Below, piece by piece: positions 51,142 to 59,474 of a stretch of 64,000 nucleotides of DNA. A program made the translations under genes and the position numbers. The DNA comes from UBA966 sp046350355. Lineage in GTDB: Bacteria > Planctomycetota > Phycisphaerae > Phycisphaerales > SM1A02. The notes beneath the pieces are model-generated. The model saw only the letters and a program-made list of their open reading frames with translations, was not told where the DNA came from and made no database searches. Each line of letters begins with the position of its first letter. Positions within the stretch are counted from its first letter, which is position 1. The DNA lies in the NCBI GenBank assembly GCA_046350355.1, contig JAXMAN010000001.1, forward strand, positions 1 to 64,000. The letters are read 5' to 3'.

Positions 51142-51957
51142 ATGGGCACGATCGATCTGGCCGCGCTGTGGAACTTCGGCGATCCCGCGGGGAGCGAGGC
51201 GCGCATGCGCGCGGCGATGGCGGGCGCGGGCGCGGAGGACGCGGCGATCCTGCGCACGCAGATCGCGCGGACCTTCGGGCTGCGGCGCGAGTTCTCGCTC
51301 GCGCGCGAGGAGCTCGCGCCGCTGCTGGAGCGCGAGGACGAGCTCGCGCCCGAGGCGCGCGTGCGCACGCACCTGGAGCTCGGGCGCACGCTCTGCTCGG
51401 CGACGCATCCGGCGGAGTCGCTGACGCCGCAGGCGCGCGCGGAGGCGGCGCAGGCGTACCAGCGCGCGGCGATGATCGCGCGCGAGCATGGGCTCGACGG
51501 GCTGGCGGTCGATGCCCTGCACATGATGGCGTTCACGGAGACGGATCCGGCGCGCGCGCTCGCGTGGTCGATGCAGGCGCTCGAGGCGTCGCTCGCGTCC
51601 ACGCAGCCCGCGGCGCGCCGCTGGGAGGCGAGCCTGCGCAACAACATCGGCTGCGCGCTGCACGAGCTTGGCCGCCACGACGAGGCGCTCGAGATGTTCG
51701 AGCGCGCGCAGGAGCTGCATGAATCGACGGGCGATCCCGGCCGCGTGCGCGTCGCGCGGTGGATGGTCGCGTGGACGCTGCGCGCGATGCGCCGCCACGA
51801 CGAGGCGCTGCGGATCCAGCACGCGCTCGAGGCGGAGCACGAGGCGGCGGGAACGACCGATCCGCACGTGTACGCCGAGCTCGCGCACCTGTATCGGGCG
51901 ATGGGAGATGCGGCCGCGGCCGCGAACTACGAGGCGCTCGCGGCGCAGGGGGCGTGA
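51142..51957 (+). CDS. TPR repeat protein
   Basis: 271 aa, all-helical. Tetratricopeptide repeats are visible in RTQIARTFGLRREFSLAREELAPLLERED, AQAYQRAAMIAREHGLDGLAVDALHMMAF, NNIGCALHELGRHDEALEMFERAQELHESTGD and ALRIQHALEAEHEAAGTTDPHVYAELAHLYRAMGD. It resembles TPR proteins that act as adaptors for other proteins; no partner is obvious. The S41 gene begins 2 nt after its stop. Confidence 0.83.
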   Translation: MGTIDLAALWNFGDPAGSEARMRAAMAGAGAEDAAILRTQIARTFGLRREFSLAREELAPLLEREDELAPEARVRTHLELGRTLCSATHPAESLTPQARAEAAQAYQRAAMIAREHGLDGLAVDALHMMAFTETDPARALAWSMQALEASLASTQPAARRWEASLRNNIGCALHELGRHDEALEMFERAQELHESTGDPGRVRVARWMVAWTLRAMRRHDEALRIQHALEAEHEAAGTTDPHVYAELAHLYRAMGDAAAAANYEALAAQGA

Positions 51958-51959
51958 GG

Positions 51960-53594
51960 ATGCGCGGGGCGATGCGCACGTCGGTGCGGATGATCGCGGG
52001 TGCGGCGATCGGAATCGCGATTGCGATGGCATGCGCGGGAGGCGTCGTCGCGCGCGGGGCGCACGCACGGGCCGCGCCGGCGCAGGGTGCGGGCACGCCC
52101 GCGCCCACGCCCGCCCCCCTCACCGCCACCACCCTCCTCCCCGCCGCGGGTCTGCGCGCGGACGCCGCGCTCCTGCGCCGCGCGTACGAGGCGCTGCACC
52201 CCGGCCTGCGGCGCTCCCTCACGCCCGAGCAGCTCGACGCCGCATTCGCCGCATTGGATGCGGCGTTTGCGCGCGACCGCACGCTGGCCGACGCGTACCT
52301 CGCATTCTCGCAGTTCGCGGCGAAGATCCGCTGCGGGCACACCTACGCGAACTTCTTCAACCAGCCCGAGGCGATCGCCGCCGCGCTCTTTCGCGCGCCG
52401 CGGCTTCCCTTCGAGTTCCGCTGGCTCGGCGACCGCATGATCGTGACGCGCAGCGACGCGGGCGTCGACGCGCTCGCGCCCGGCACCGAGGTGCTCGCGA
52501 TCGACGGCGTGCCGGTGCGCGAGATCCTCGCGAAGCTCATGACCGTCGCGCGCGCGGACGGCGGCAACGACGACAAGCGCCGCGCGCTGCTCGAGCGCCG
52601 CGGCACGGAGCGCATCGAGACCTTCGACGTCTTCTTCCCGCTCCTCTTCCCGCCGCGCGGCCCGCGCTTCGAGCTCACCCTCCGCCCCCGCGAAAATGCG
52701 CCGGGCATGCCCGGCATATTTTCCGTCGCGGCGGTGCCGTGGGAGCAGGCGGAGGCGGCGGGCGCGGCGCGGCAGCCGAAGCCCGCGCCGGACGCGCCGG
52801 CCTTCGAGCTGCGCTCGGCCGGCAGGCAGATCGGCCTGCTGCGCATGCCCGACTGGGCCTTCTACAACACGCGCTGGGACTGGCGCGGCGGGCTGCGCGG
52901 GATCTTCGACGAGCTCGTCCGCACCCGCGCGACCGACCTCATCATCGACCTGCGCGGCAACGAAGGCGGCAGCGATGTCGGCGACGTGCTCGCCGCGCAC
53001 CTCACGGACACGCCGCTTGCACGCCCCGCGGTCGTGCGCAAGACGCGCTACCGCGCGATCCCCGCGGACCTGCGTCCGTACCTCGACACCTGGGACCGCT
53101 CCTTCGACGACTGGGGCGCCGCCGCGACCCCCGCCGCCGACGGCTTCTTCACGCTGCGCCGCGACGCCGACGACGATCCGGGCGGCACCATCGCCCCCGA
53201 GGCGCCGCATTTCGCGGGACGCGTCTGGGTCATCGTCGGCCCCGAGAACAGCTCCGCCACCTTCGAGTTCGCGCGCCTGGTCCAGGCCAACCGCCTGGGC
53301 ACGCTCGTCGGCCGCCCCACCGGGGGCAACCTGCGCGGGATCAACGGCGGCTGCTTCTACTTCCTGCGGCTCCCGAACTCCAAGATCGAGCTGGACTTGC
53401 CGCTCATCGGCCAGTTTCCGCTCGACCCGGCCCCCGATGGTGGAATCCAGCCGGACATGCGCGTCGAACCCAGCGCCGAAGACATCGCCGCGGGACGGGA
53501 TCCCGAGTTCACCGCGGTCCTGGCCCGCATCCGCACGCTTGGCCCGCCCAAGCCCGTGACCGGACCCCGCACCGCCCAACCCAGGGATCCATGA
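51960..53594 (+). CDS. S41 family peptidase (C-terminal processing peptidase type) with palindrome-encoded peptide insert
   Basis: 544 aa. A signal peptide (~1-45) is followed by a helical N-domain with GHTYANFFN and then a PDZ-like stretch at ~165-190 (VDALAPGTEVLAIDGVPVREI). The catalytic part is ~280-520: LIIDLRGNEGGSD, the nucleophile-type segment NSSATFEFA at ~428-436, VGRPTGGN, and LPLIGQFPLDP. Residues 245-255 (ENAPGMPGIFS) are encoded exactly by palindrome copy 3, in frame, between the PDZ-like part and the peptidase fold. The next gene starts in an ATGA overlap. Confidence 0.85.
   Translation: MRGAMRTSVRMIAGAAIGIAIAMACAGGVVARGAHARAAPAQGAGTPAPTPAPLTATTLLPAAGLRADAALLRRAYEALHPGLRRSLTPEQLDAAFAALDAAFARDRTLADAYLAFSQFAAKIRCGHTYANFFNQPEAIAAALFRAPRLPFEFRWLGDRMIVTRSDAGVDALAPGTEVLAIDGVPVREILAKLMTVARADGGNDDKRRALLERRGTERIETFDVFFPLLFPPRGPRFELTLRPRENAPGMPGIFSVAAVPWEQAEAAGAARQPKPAPDAPAFELRSAGRQIGLLRMPDWAFYNTRWDWRGGLRGIFDELVRTRATDLIIDLRGNEGGSDVGDVLAAHLTDTPLARPAVVRKTRYRAIPADLRPYLDTWDRSFDDWGAAATPAADGFFTLRRDADDDPGGTIAPEAPHFAGRVWVIVGPENSSATFEFARLVQANRLGTLVGRPTGGNLRGINGGCFYFLRLPNSKIELDLPLIGQFPLDPAPDGGIQPDMRVEPSAEDIAAGRDPEFTAVLARIRTLGPPKPVTGPRTAQPRDP
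52692..52723. repeat. 32-bp palindromic repeat, copy 3, inside the S41 peptidase gene
   Basis: Two substitutions from the perfect form (GAAAATGCGCC at the left). It begins exactly on a codon boundary of the peptidase (codon 245) and reads E-N-A-P-G-M-P-G-I-F-S. Confidence 0.95.
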
Positions 53595-54646
53595 GCGCCA
53601 ACCTCCTCGACGCGATCCAGGCGAACCTGCTCTCCCCGGCCCTGCTGTTCTTTGTGCTGGGCATCGTCGCGACGCTCCTGAAGAGCGATCTCAAGTTTCC
53701 CGAGCCGCTCTACATCACGCTCACCATCTACCTGCTGACCGCCATCGGCTTCAAGGGCGGCGCAGCGCTTTCCGAGGCGGGCTTCGCGCAGGTCTGGCTC
53801 CCGGTGCTTGCGGGCATCGCGCTGGGCGTGATGATCCCGCTCTGGACGTACGCGGCGCTGCGGCACCTGGGGCGCTTCTCGCGCATCGACGCGGCGGCGA
53901 TCTGCGCGCACTACGGTTCGGTGAGCGCGGTGACCTTCATCGCAGCGACGAACTTCCTGAAGCAGGTGAACACGCCGTATCCGGAGTACGCGACGGCGTT
54001 CCTCGCGGTGATGGAGTCGCCCGCGATCGTGGTCGGCGTGATCCTGGGCAAGCTGGCGATCGCGCCGGCGGCGCAGGCGGGCGCGGGCGCGAGCGGCGCA
54101 GGCGCGAGCTCCCCCGCGTCCGACGTCCCCACCTCCCTCTCCTCCGTCCTGCGCGGCGCGCTGCACGAGGCGCTCTGCGGACGCAGCGTCGTGCTGCTCG
54201 TCGGCGCGCTGATCGTGGGCATCCTCGCGGGCAAGCGCGGGCTGGACACGACGGCGGGCTTCTTCGTGACGCCGTTCCAGGGCGTGCTCGCGCTCTTCCT
54301 GCTGGAGATGGGCATGGTCGCGGCGCGGCGCCTGGCGGACCTGCGCAAGGCGGGCCCCTTCCTGCTGGCCTTCGGCATCGTCGCGCCGCTGATCAACGGC
54401 GTGATCGGCGTCTTCATCGGCAAGTGGGCGGGACTGGGCGTCGGAGGGTCCATGCTCTTCGGCACGCTCGCGGCCTCGGCCTCGTACATCGCGGCGCCCG
54501 CGGCGATCCGCCTGGCGCTGCCCGAGGCGAACCCCACCTACTACCTCACCGCCGCGCTGGGCATCACCTTCCCCTTCAACATCGCGCTGGGCCTGCCGAT
54601 CTACCTGGCGACCGCGCGCTGGGCCTTTGGAGCCGACGCCTCATGA
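53591..54646 (+). CDS. SbtA-like sodium-dependent bicarbonate transporter
   Basis: 351 aa, about 10 helices in two inverted halves (residues ~1-155 and ~200-350) joined by an Ala/Gly/Ser-rich loop. Landmarks: LLFFVLGIVATLLKSDLKFPEPLYITLTIYLLTAIGFKGGAALS, AHYGSVSAVTFIAAT, ALFLLEMGMVAARRLADLRK and GTLAASASYIAAPAAIRLALPEANP. SbtA takes up bicarbonate with sodium. Its start overlaps the peptidase stop (ATGA) and its stop overlaps the PII-like gene, the SbtA/SbtB arrangement known from cyanobacteria. Confidence 0.85.
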   Translation: MSANLLDAIQANLLSPALLFFVLGIVATLLKSDLKFPEPLYITLTIYLLTAIGFKGGAALSEAGFAQVWLPVLAGIALGVMIPLWTYAALRHLGRFSRIDAAAICAHYGSVSAVTFIAATNFLKQVNTPYPEYATAFLAVMESPAIVVGVILGKLAIAPAAQAGAGASGAGASSPASDVPTSLSSVLRGALHEALCGRSVVLLVGALIVGILAGKRGLDTTAGFFVTPFQGVLALFLLEMGMVAARRLADLRKAGPFLLAFGIVAPLINGVIGVFIGKWAGLGVGGSMLFGTLAASASYIAAPAAIRLALPEANPTYYLTAALGITFPFNIALGLPIYLATARWAFGADAS

Positions 54647-54945
54647 ACACGCACGCCATGAAACTGGTCACGATCATCTGCGAGAAGCTCGCGCGCGAGC
54701 CGCTCACGCGCCTGCTGCGCGAGGAGGGCGCGCACGGATGGACGCTCTGGGAAGTCGAGGGCTGCGGCACGCAGGGCACGCGCGGCGGCGACATCCCCGA
54801 GTTCACGAACATCCAGGTCGAGGCGATCGTCCCGCCCGCGGTGGCGGAGGCGATCCTCGCGCGCCTGGAGCGCGAGTGCTTCCGCCGCTACGCGATGGTC
54901 GCCTTCGAGAGCGAGATCCGCGTCGTCCGGCGCGACAAGTTCTGA
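54643..54945 (+). CDS. SbtB-like PII family regulator
   Basis: 100 aa, starting in an ATGA overlap with sbtA; ATG at 54658 is an alternative. It has the PII fold pattern: MKLVTIICEKLAREPLTRLLREEGAHGWTLWEVEGCGTQGTRGGDIPEFTNIQVEAIVPPAVAEAILARLERECFRRYAMVAFESEIRVVRRDKF. The T-loop region is GCGTQGTRGG. In cyanobacteria SbtB binds adenyl nucleotides and SbtA to set bicarbonate uptake. The Cys-containing C-terminal extension of some SbtB proteins is absent here. Confidence 0.8.
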   Translation: MNTHAMKLVTIICEKLAREPLTRLLREEGAHGWTLWEVEGCGTQGTRGGDIPEFTNIQVEAIVPPAVAEAILARLERECFRRYAMVAFESEIRVVRRDKF

Positions 54946-54960
54946 GGGCGGGCCCGCGCG

Positions 54961-54992
54961 GAAAATATGCCGGGCATGCCCGGCGTATTTTC
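54961..54992. repeat. 32-bp palindromic repeat, copy 4 (variant)
   Basis: One change from the perfect form, at the right arm (GGCGTATTTTC). It lies 15 nt after the SbtB-like stop and 6 nt before the stop of a convergent gene. Read on the minus strand, it is identical to copy 6. Confidence 0.95.
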
Positions 54993-54998
54993 CGGAGG

Positions 54999-55256
54999 TC
55001 AGTTGGCGAGCGGCTCGATGACGGAGTACTGGTCGAGGTTCATCACCACGACCTCGCCGTCGTCCTTGCGCAGCTCGAGGCGGTCGAGCCAGAGCCGGTC
55101 GTGCAGGCTGTGCGCGAACCAGCTCCCGGTCTTCGCCTGCCGGTAGCGCAGGAGGGTGCCCTCCACGGTCGTCGTCGCCACATGGCGGACGGCCGGGATC
55201 TGCTGGGTGACGCGCACGCGCGTGCCGGGGATCAGCGAGGACATCTCGATCGACAT
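54999..55256 (-). CDS. Conserved small hypothetical protein
   Basis: 85 aa. Beta-rich SH3-like sequence: GTRVRVTQQIPAVRHVATTTVEGTLLRYRQAKTGSWFAHSLHDRLWLDRLELRKDDGEVVVMNLDQYSVIEPL. TATACT on the minus strand (55272-55267) ends 10 nt before the ATG. Family not named; looks like a nucleic-acid or small-ligand SH3-fold protein conserved in planctomycetes (inference). Confidence 0.72.
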   Translation of the reverse strand: MSIEMSSLIPGTRVRVTQQIPAVRHVATTTVEGTLLRYRQAKTGSWFAHSLHDRLWLDRLELRKDDGEVVVMNLDQYSVIEPLAN

Positions 55257-55266
55257 GGAAGGCGCA

Positions 55267-55272
55267 AGTATA
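55267..55272 (-). promoter_or_regulatory. -10 element TATACT for the minus-strand small gene
   Basis: TATACT on the minus strand lies 10 nt before the ATG at 55256. Short-leader arrangement like several others in the window. Confidence 0.45.
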
Positions 55273-55278
55273 GGGAAA

Positions 55279-56286
55279 TCAGGCCGATTCGGGGCGGGCC
55301 GCCGCCGCGCGCGCCGCCGCCGCCCGCACCGAGGCGGGCTTCCACTGGCTCAGCAGGACGCCCGCGAACATCAGCGCGCAGCCGATCCACTTCCACGCCC
55401 CGAAGGGCGCGCCCAGCGCCGCGAAGCCCAGCGCCAGGCAGACCGCCTCGGTGATGGCGGCGAAGACGCTCTCCAGGCTGAGCAGGATCGCCGCGTGCGC
55501 CGGCGGCGCGCTGCGCTGCGCGACCACCTGCAGCGTGAAGGCGATGCAGGTCGAGGCGATCGCCGCGAAGGCCAGCGGCCCGAGCGCCTGCACGATGCCG
55601 TCCCAGTGCGCGACCTCGCGCGCGCCCCACTCGGTCTCGCCCAGCAGCGTCGCGCTCGCGAGCGACGCGCCGAAGGCCACCGCGCCCGTCACCGCGAACT
55701 GCACGGCGCTGATCACATAGGGATCCGTCTCGGGCGCGGCCCAGCCGATCACCTGGACATGGAAGGCCCAGCCGCAGGCGCAGAGGAGCACCCACAGGTC
55801 GCCGGTGTTGATGTGCAGCCCCTCCTCGCGCAGGCCGGGCACCACGCTCAGGAAGAAGAGCCCCGCAACCGCGAGCGCCGCGCCCGCCCACACCGGCCAG
55901 CCCACCCGCTGCCCCACGAAGAGCCCGAGCATCGGCACCAGGATCACGTACAGCCCGGTGATGAAGCCCGCGTTGCTCACGCTGGTGGAGTGCATGCCCA
56001 CCTGCTGCGTGCTGCTGGCGATCGCCATCGCCGTGCCCGCGAGCAGGCCGCCCACGATCGCCGAGCGCCGCGCGGGCCCCTGCGCCAGCGAGCGCCAGCG
56101 CACGAAGGCCAGCGGCGCGAGCACCGCCGCGCCGATGAGGTAGCGCACGCCGTTGAAGAGCAGCGGCCCCATGTGCTCGGTCGCCATCTTCTGCGCGGCG
56201 AAGGTCGCGCCCCAGATGAGCGCGCACGTCAGCAGCATCCCGTCGGCGGCGAGCACCCCCAGCCGCCGCGGCTGGCCCGCGGTCAC
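55279..56286 (-). CDS. EamA/DMT superfamily transporter
   Basis: 335 aa from GTG overlapping the upstream lipoprotein stop (GTGA). Ten helices in two EamA halves: LLTCALIWGATFAAQKMATEHMGPLLFNGVRYLIGAAVLAPLAF for the first and SLESVFAAITEAVCLALGFAALGAPFGAWKWIGCALMFAGVLLSQW for the second. These transporters export or import small metabolites; the substrate is unknown. Confidence 0.9.
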   Translation of the reverse strand: MTAGQPRRLGVLAADGMLLTCALIWGATFAAQKMATEHMGPLLFNGVRYLIGAAVLAPLAFVRWRSLAQGPARRSAIVGGLLAGTAMAIASSTQQVGMHSTSVSNAGFITGLYVILVPMLGLFVGQRVGWPVWAGAALAVAGLFFLSVVPGLREEGLHINTGDLWVLLCACGWAFHVQVIGWAAPETDPYVISAVQFAVTGAVAFGASLASATLLGETEWGAREVAHWDGIVQALGPLAFAAIASTCIAFTLQVVAQRSAPPAHAAILLSLESVFAAITEAVCLALGFAALGAPFGAWKWIGCALMFAGVLLSQWKPASVRAAAARAAAARPESA

Positions 56287-56783
56287 TTGCGCGGCTCCGG
56301 CCAGCGGACCTCGCGCGATCCGCTCATGCGCGATCCGTCCGCGCCGACGAAGTTCGCGTGCACCATCACGACGCGCCCCGGCGGCGGCTCCTCCTTGAAG
56401 CGCAGCATCACGGTGTAGGTCTCGGTGACGCCGTCCCAGGTGTGCGAGTGCGCCTCGTCGGCGGCGAGGTCGACCGTCTCCTCGTCGAGCACCGCGTCGC
56501 CGAGCGTCGCGCGCACGGTGAGGACGCCCACGGCCTTGGTCTCGTCGCCGTCGGCGTCGAAGAAGCCCAGGCGCGCGTCGATCGCGGAGCGGTGCTCGCC
56601 CGTGCCCGGCAGCGGCGTCGTCAGGCCGCTGAGCTCCATGCGGACCGCACGCCAGCGCCAGGTGGCGTTGGGGCCCTCGCTCGGGAGCGCCCGCCCCGCG
56701 CGGCCGCCGTTGCATCCCGCCGCGAGCGGCGCGACGGCGAGCAGCGCGACCGCGAGCGCGCACGCCGAGGAGCGCGCCTTCAT
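56283..56783 (-). CDS. Predicted lipoprotein
   Basis: 166 aa from ATG 56783; an ATG at 56819 would lengthen the leader. The lipobox LAAGC gives Cys at ~25. The mature domain (WRWRAVRMELSGLTTPLPGTGEHRSAIDARLGFFDADGDETKAVGVLTVRATLGDAVLDEETVDLAA) looks like a beta-sandwich. No family recognised. It is coupled to the EamA gene by a GTGA overlap. Confidence 0.7.
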   Translation of the reverse strand: MKARSSACALAVALLAVAPLAAGCNGGRAGRALPSEGPNATWRWRAVRMELSGLTTPLPGTGEHRSAIDARLGFFDADGDETKAVGVLTVRATLGDAVLDEETVDLAADEAHSHTWDGVTETYTVMLRFKEEPPPGRVVMVHANFVGADGSRMSGSREVRWPEPRK

Positions 56784-56881
56784 CGCCAGGGTGAACTTGG
56801 AGCCGGTCCGGCCGTGCATCGTCCGAAGGCGCGAATCGCGCGCCCGAGGGCGGAAAGATAGCCGTTTGTATGATCGGGCCG

Positions 56882-58228
56882 ATGCGCTCCCCGCTGCTTC
56901 TGACGACCGCGACGCTCGCCCTCCTCGCCGGCTGCCAGGCCACGGTCCCCGGCCCGACCGCGCAGGAGCAGGCCGCCGCGCGGGAGCATCCGGGCGCGCC
57001 CCAGACCATCGCGAATCCCGTCTCCGAGCCCGGCGCGGGCGCCACGCCCACCGGCGAGCCGGACGGCCGCGGAGACTTCGCGGCCGGGGTCGTGCCCGGC
57101 AAGGACAACGGCCTCCCCTCGCAGGCCCAGGCGCAGGCGGAGATCGCGGCGCCCAAGCGCGACGGACGCGCGCACCAGTACGAGCTGCGCACCTACGGCA
57201 CCGACATCGAGATCTACCAGGACGGCCAGCCGGTCCCGCAGGAGCGCATCCTGGTGAAGGGCAACCATGTGGGCGTGCTCGATGCCAACGGCACCGTGAT
57301 CGAGCGCATGACGCTGCCGCGCAACTGGAACAAGCTCGAGAGCGCGCCGGACACCTCGGTGCTCGCGGGCGATCCGTACAACTTCAAGGATGTCGCGGGC
57401 AACCAGCTCGTGCCGCCCAAGACGATGCTCGGCGGCCGCCTGAGCAACGTGCCGCAGCCGCTGCTGGTGCACCTCGAGAAGGAGGGCGTGCAGCGCGGAC
57501 GCGCGTCGATCGTGACGGGCGTGATTCCCGACCTGCCGCTCGCGCGCGCGGGCGTGCAGGACCACGACGTGATCGTCGGCGTGAACGACGTCCCCGACGC
57601 GGATCCGAACTCGGTGCGCGCGGTCGTGCGCACGCTCGATCCCGGGCAGAACATCAAGCTGCGCGTGCTGCGCAACGGCAAGCAGTTCGACGCGAACGTG
57701 CAGGTCGACAAGTGGGACGCGAAGTACATGGTGCGCCCGCTGGGCGACCGCAGCGACCCGATCGCGAATCCGGTGAAGGTCGTGCAGACGCCCTCGCCCG
57801 ACGGTGCGCTGGAGGCCGCGCGGAACCAGGCGAAGTCGCTGCAGTCGAAGGTGAAGCACCTCGAGGCGGAGCTGGCGACCGTGCGCGAGGAGCTCGCCGC
57901 GATGCAGCAGGCGGGCGCCGCGGCGACGGCGTCGGCGGCCTCGGGCGCCGCGCCCACCGCGCAGACGCACGCGGCGCTGCACGCGGAGATCGGCCGGCTC
58001 AAGCACCAGGTCGAGGTCCTGCAGCGCCAGCTCCGCGCCGCGGAGCAGGTGAAGGACGCGATTCGCCCGGCGGGCGCGAAGCAGCCGGGTGGCGAGGATG
58101 CGTCGACCGGCGCATCGGGCGCGGGCGGCGCAACGGGCGCGGGCGGCGCGAATCCGGGCGCCACCGGCGCCGGCGCCGCCCCCGAGACGCCCGCTTCGGC
58201 CGCGCCCGCGACGGCGCCGAAGTCCTGA
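56882..58228 (+). CDS. PDZ-domain lipoprotein with coiled coil
   Basis: 448 aa; an ATG 12 nt upstream is possible. The lipobox LLAGC gives Cys at ~18. A PDZ domain lies at ~213-280: ASIVTGVIPDLPLARAGVQDHDVIVGVNDVPDADPNSVRAVVRTLDPGQNIKLRVLRNG. It is followed by a coiled coil at ~305-395 (QAKSLQSKVKHLEAELATVREELAAMQ, EIGRLKHQVEVLQRQLRAAEQVKD) and an Ala/Gly/Pro-rich end. No protease domain is present, so it is likely a scaffolding or substrate-binding envelope protein. Confidence 0.75.
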   Translation: MRSPLLLTTATLALLAGCQATVPGPTAQEQAAAREHPGAPQTIANPVSEPGAGATPTGEPDGRGDFAAGVVPGKDNGLPSQAQAQAEIAAPKRDGRAHQYELRTYGTDIEIYQDGQPVPQERILVKGNHVGVLDANGTVIERMTLPRNWNKLESAPDTSVLAGDPYNFKDVAGNQLVPPKTMLGGRLSNVPQPLLVHLEKEGVQRGRASIVTGVIPDLPLARAGVQDHDVIVGVNDVPDADPNSVRAVVRTLDPGQNIKLRVLRNGKQFDANVQVDKWDAKYMVRPLGDRSDPIANPVKVVQTPSPDGALEAARNQAKSLQSKVKHLEAELATVREELAAMQQAGAAATASAASGAAPTAQTHAALHAEIGRLKHQVEVLQRQLRAAEQVKDAIRPAGAKQPGGEDASTGASGAGGATGAGGANPGATGAGAAPETPASAAPATAPKS

Positions 58229-58280
58229 GATTTCAGCCTGTTGCGGTGGTTATCGCAGCGCCGCCCCGGCGTGCGGAGGC

Positions 58281-58309
58281 TTCACTTTCACCCGGGTCCT
58301 TGCTACACT
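58281..58309 (+). promoter_or_regulatory. Promoter of tRNA-Gln
   Basis: TTCACT (58281-58286) and TACACT (58304-58309) are spaced by 17 nt, with the tRNA 15 nt further on. The -10 is the same hexamer as before brnT. Confidence 0.65.
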
Positions 58310-58324
58310 CTCGCGTTCCAATCT

Positions 58325-58395
58325 TGGGGATTGGTGTAACGGTAGCACAACTGACTCTGACTCAGTTTGTCTAGGTTCGAATCCTAGATCCCCAG
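58325..58395 (+). tRNA. tRNA-Gln (anticodon CUG)
   Basis: A 71-nt cloverleaf. Acceptor arms TGGGGAT and ATCCCCA (with G discriminator), anticodon stem ACTGA/TCAGT with loop CTCTGAC, giving anticodon CTG that reads CAG. The T-arm is CTAGG TTCGAAT CCTAG. The 3' CCA is not encoded. It is the only RNA gene seen in the window. Confidence 0.93.
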
Positions 58396-58463
58396 TTTCT
58401 CCAAGCGAGCAATCCGACCCGTGGGGGGCCGGCGGCACGCGTCCAAGCACAGGAGCGAGACCG

Positions 58464-58982
58464 ATGGGACGGCTGGTTCTGCGGGTCCTCGTCGTGCTGA
58501 GCCTGCTCTTCGCGGGGTTGCGCATTTGGATGCGCTCGAACGCTCCGACTGCCGCGGGAGGCGGATCCGGCAACGTCACCGCCATCGCGTCGGACGATCC
58601 GGCCATGCTCGCCGCGATCGCGAAGGCGCGCGCCACAGTGGATCGGTTCACCGCCGCGCTGGCGCATCCACTGGCCGGGCAGAAGCACTTCGCAGTGAAG
58701 TGGCCCGTGACGCAGGGCGACGCCGTCGAGCACTTCTGGGTGGAGGACGTGACCTTCGATGGCGCGAAGTTCCGTGGTGTCATCCAGGATGAGCCGGAGA
58801 TGGTGACCTCGGTGCGCGCGGGCCAGGCCGTCACCGTCCCGCTGGTCGAGATCACGGACTGGATGTACATCGACGGCGGAAGCATCGTCGGCGGCTACAC
58901 CGCGCGCGTCATCCGCGACAAGCTCCCTGCAGAAGAACGCCGCAAGTTCGACCAGCGCGTGCACTTCAAGTCCGATTCCTGA
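58464..58982 (+). CDS. DUF2314-like protein with N-terminal anchor
   Basis: 172 aa; AGGAG lies about 8 nt before the ATG. A short hydrophobic N-terminus (LVLRVLVVLSLLFAGLRIWM) precedes the domain: DDPAMLAAIAKARATVDRFTAALAHPLAGQKHFAVKWPVTQGDAVEHFWVEDVTFDGAKFRGVI and ITDWMYIDGGSIVGGYTARVIRDKL, which is the DUF2314 (YegJ-like) pattern. Role unknown. A palindrome copy follows 6 nt after the stop. Confidence 0.83.
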   Translation: MGRLVLRVLVVLSLLFAGLRIWMRSNAPTAAGGGSGNVTAIASDDPAMLAAIAKARATVDRFTAALAHPLAGQKHFAVKWPVTQGDAVEHFWVEDVTFDGAKFRGVIQDEPEMVTSVRAGQAVTVPLVEITDWMYIDGGSIVGGYTARVIRDKLPAEERRKFDQRVHFKSDS

Positions 58983-58988
58983 CGCGCG

Positions 58989-59020
58989 GAAAATATGCCG
59001 GGCATGCCCGGCGTATTTTC
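58989..59020. repeat. 32-bp palindromic repeat, copy 5 (variant)
   Basis: The same change as copy 4 (GGCGTATTTTC). It begins 6 nt after the DUF2314-like stop. Its frame is open into the following AHSA1-like gene, whose likely ATG (59028) lies 8 nt beyond it; ATG codons inside the repeat at 58995 and 59004 are in that frame. Confidence 0.95.
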
Positions 59021-59027
59021 CACCACC

Positions 59028-59474
59028 ATGCCCGACCGCACCGTCCATCTCCATCGCGTCCTGCGCGCCAAGCCCGAGAAGGTCTACCGCGCGTTCACCG
59101 ATCCCGACGCGATGGCGCGCTGGATCCCGCCGTACGGATTCGTCTGCAAGGTGCACGCCTTCGAGGCGCGCGTCGGCGGGCGCTTCCGCATGTCGTTCGT
59201 GAACTTCACCTCCGGCAACGCGCACTCCTTCGGCGGGGAGTTCCTCGAGCTCGTGCCCGGCGAGCGGCTGCGCTACACCGACACCTTCGAGGACCCGAAC
59301 CTCCCCGGCACGATCACCGTCACGGTCACCCTGACGCCCGTGATGTGCGGCACCGAGCTGCGCATCGAGCAGTCCGGCATCCCCGAGGTGATTCCGCTGG
59401 AGATGTGCCACCTGGGCTGGCAGGAGTCGCTCGCGCAGCTCGCGCTGCTGGTGGAGCCGGAGATTCCCGGCTGA
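59028..59474 (+). CDS. AHSA1/SRPBCC family protein
   Basis: 148 aa from ATG 59028. The frame is open further upstream through palindrome copy 5, so a start at 58995 giving an MPGMPGVFSTT leader is possible. The SRPBCC fold is seen in TVHLHRVLRAKPEKVYRAFTDPDAMARWIPPYGFVCKVHAFEARVGGRFRMSFVNFTSGNAHSFGGEFLELVPGERLRYTDTFEDP. Such proteins bind small hydrophobic ligands in a cavity; the ligand is unknown. Confidence 0.9.
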   Translation: MPDRTVHLHRVLRAKPEKVYRAFTDPDAMARWIPPYGFVCKVHAFEARVGGRFRMSFVNFTSGNAHSFGGEFLELVPGERLRYTDTFEDPNLPGTITVTVTLTPVMCGTELRIEQSGIPEVIPLEMCHLGWQESLAQLALLVEPEIPG

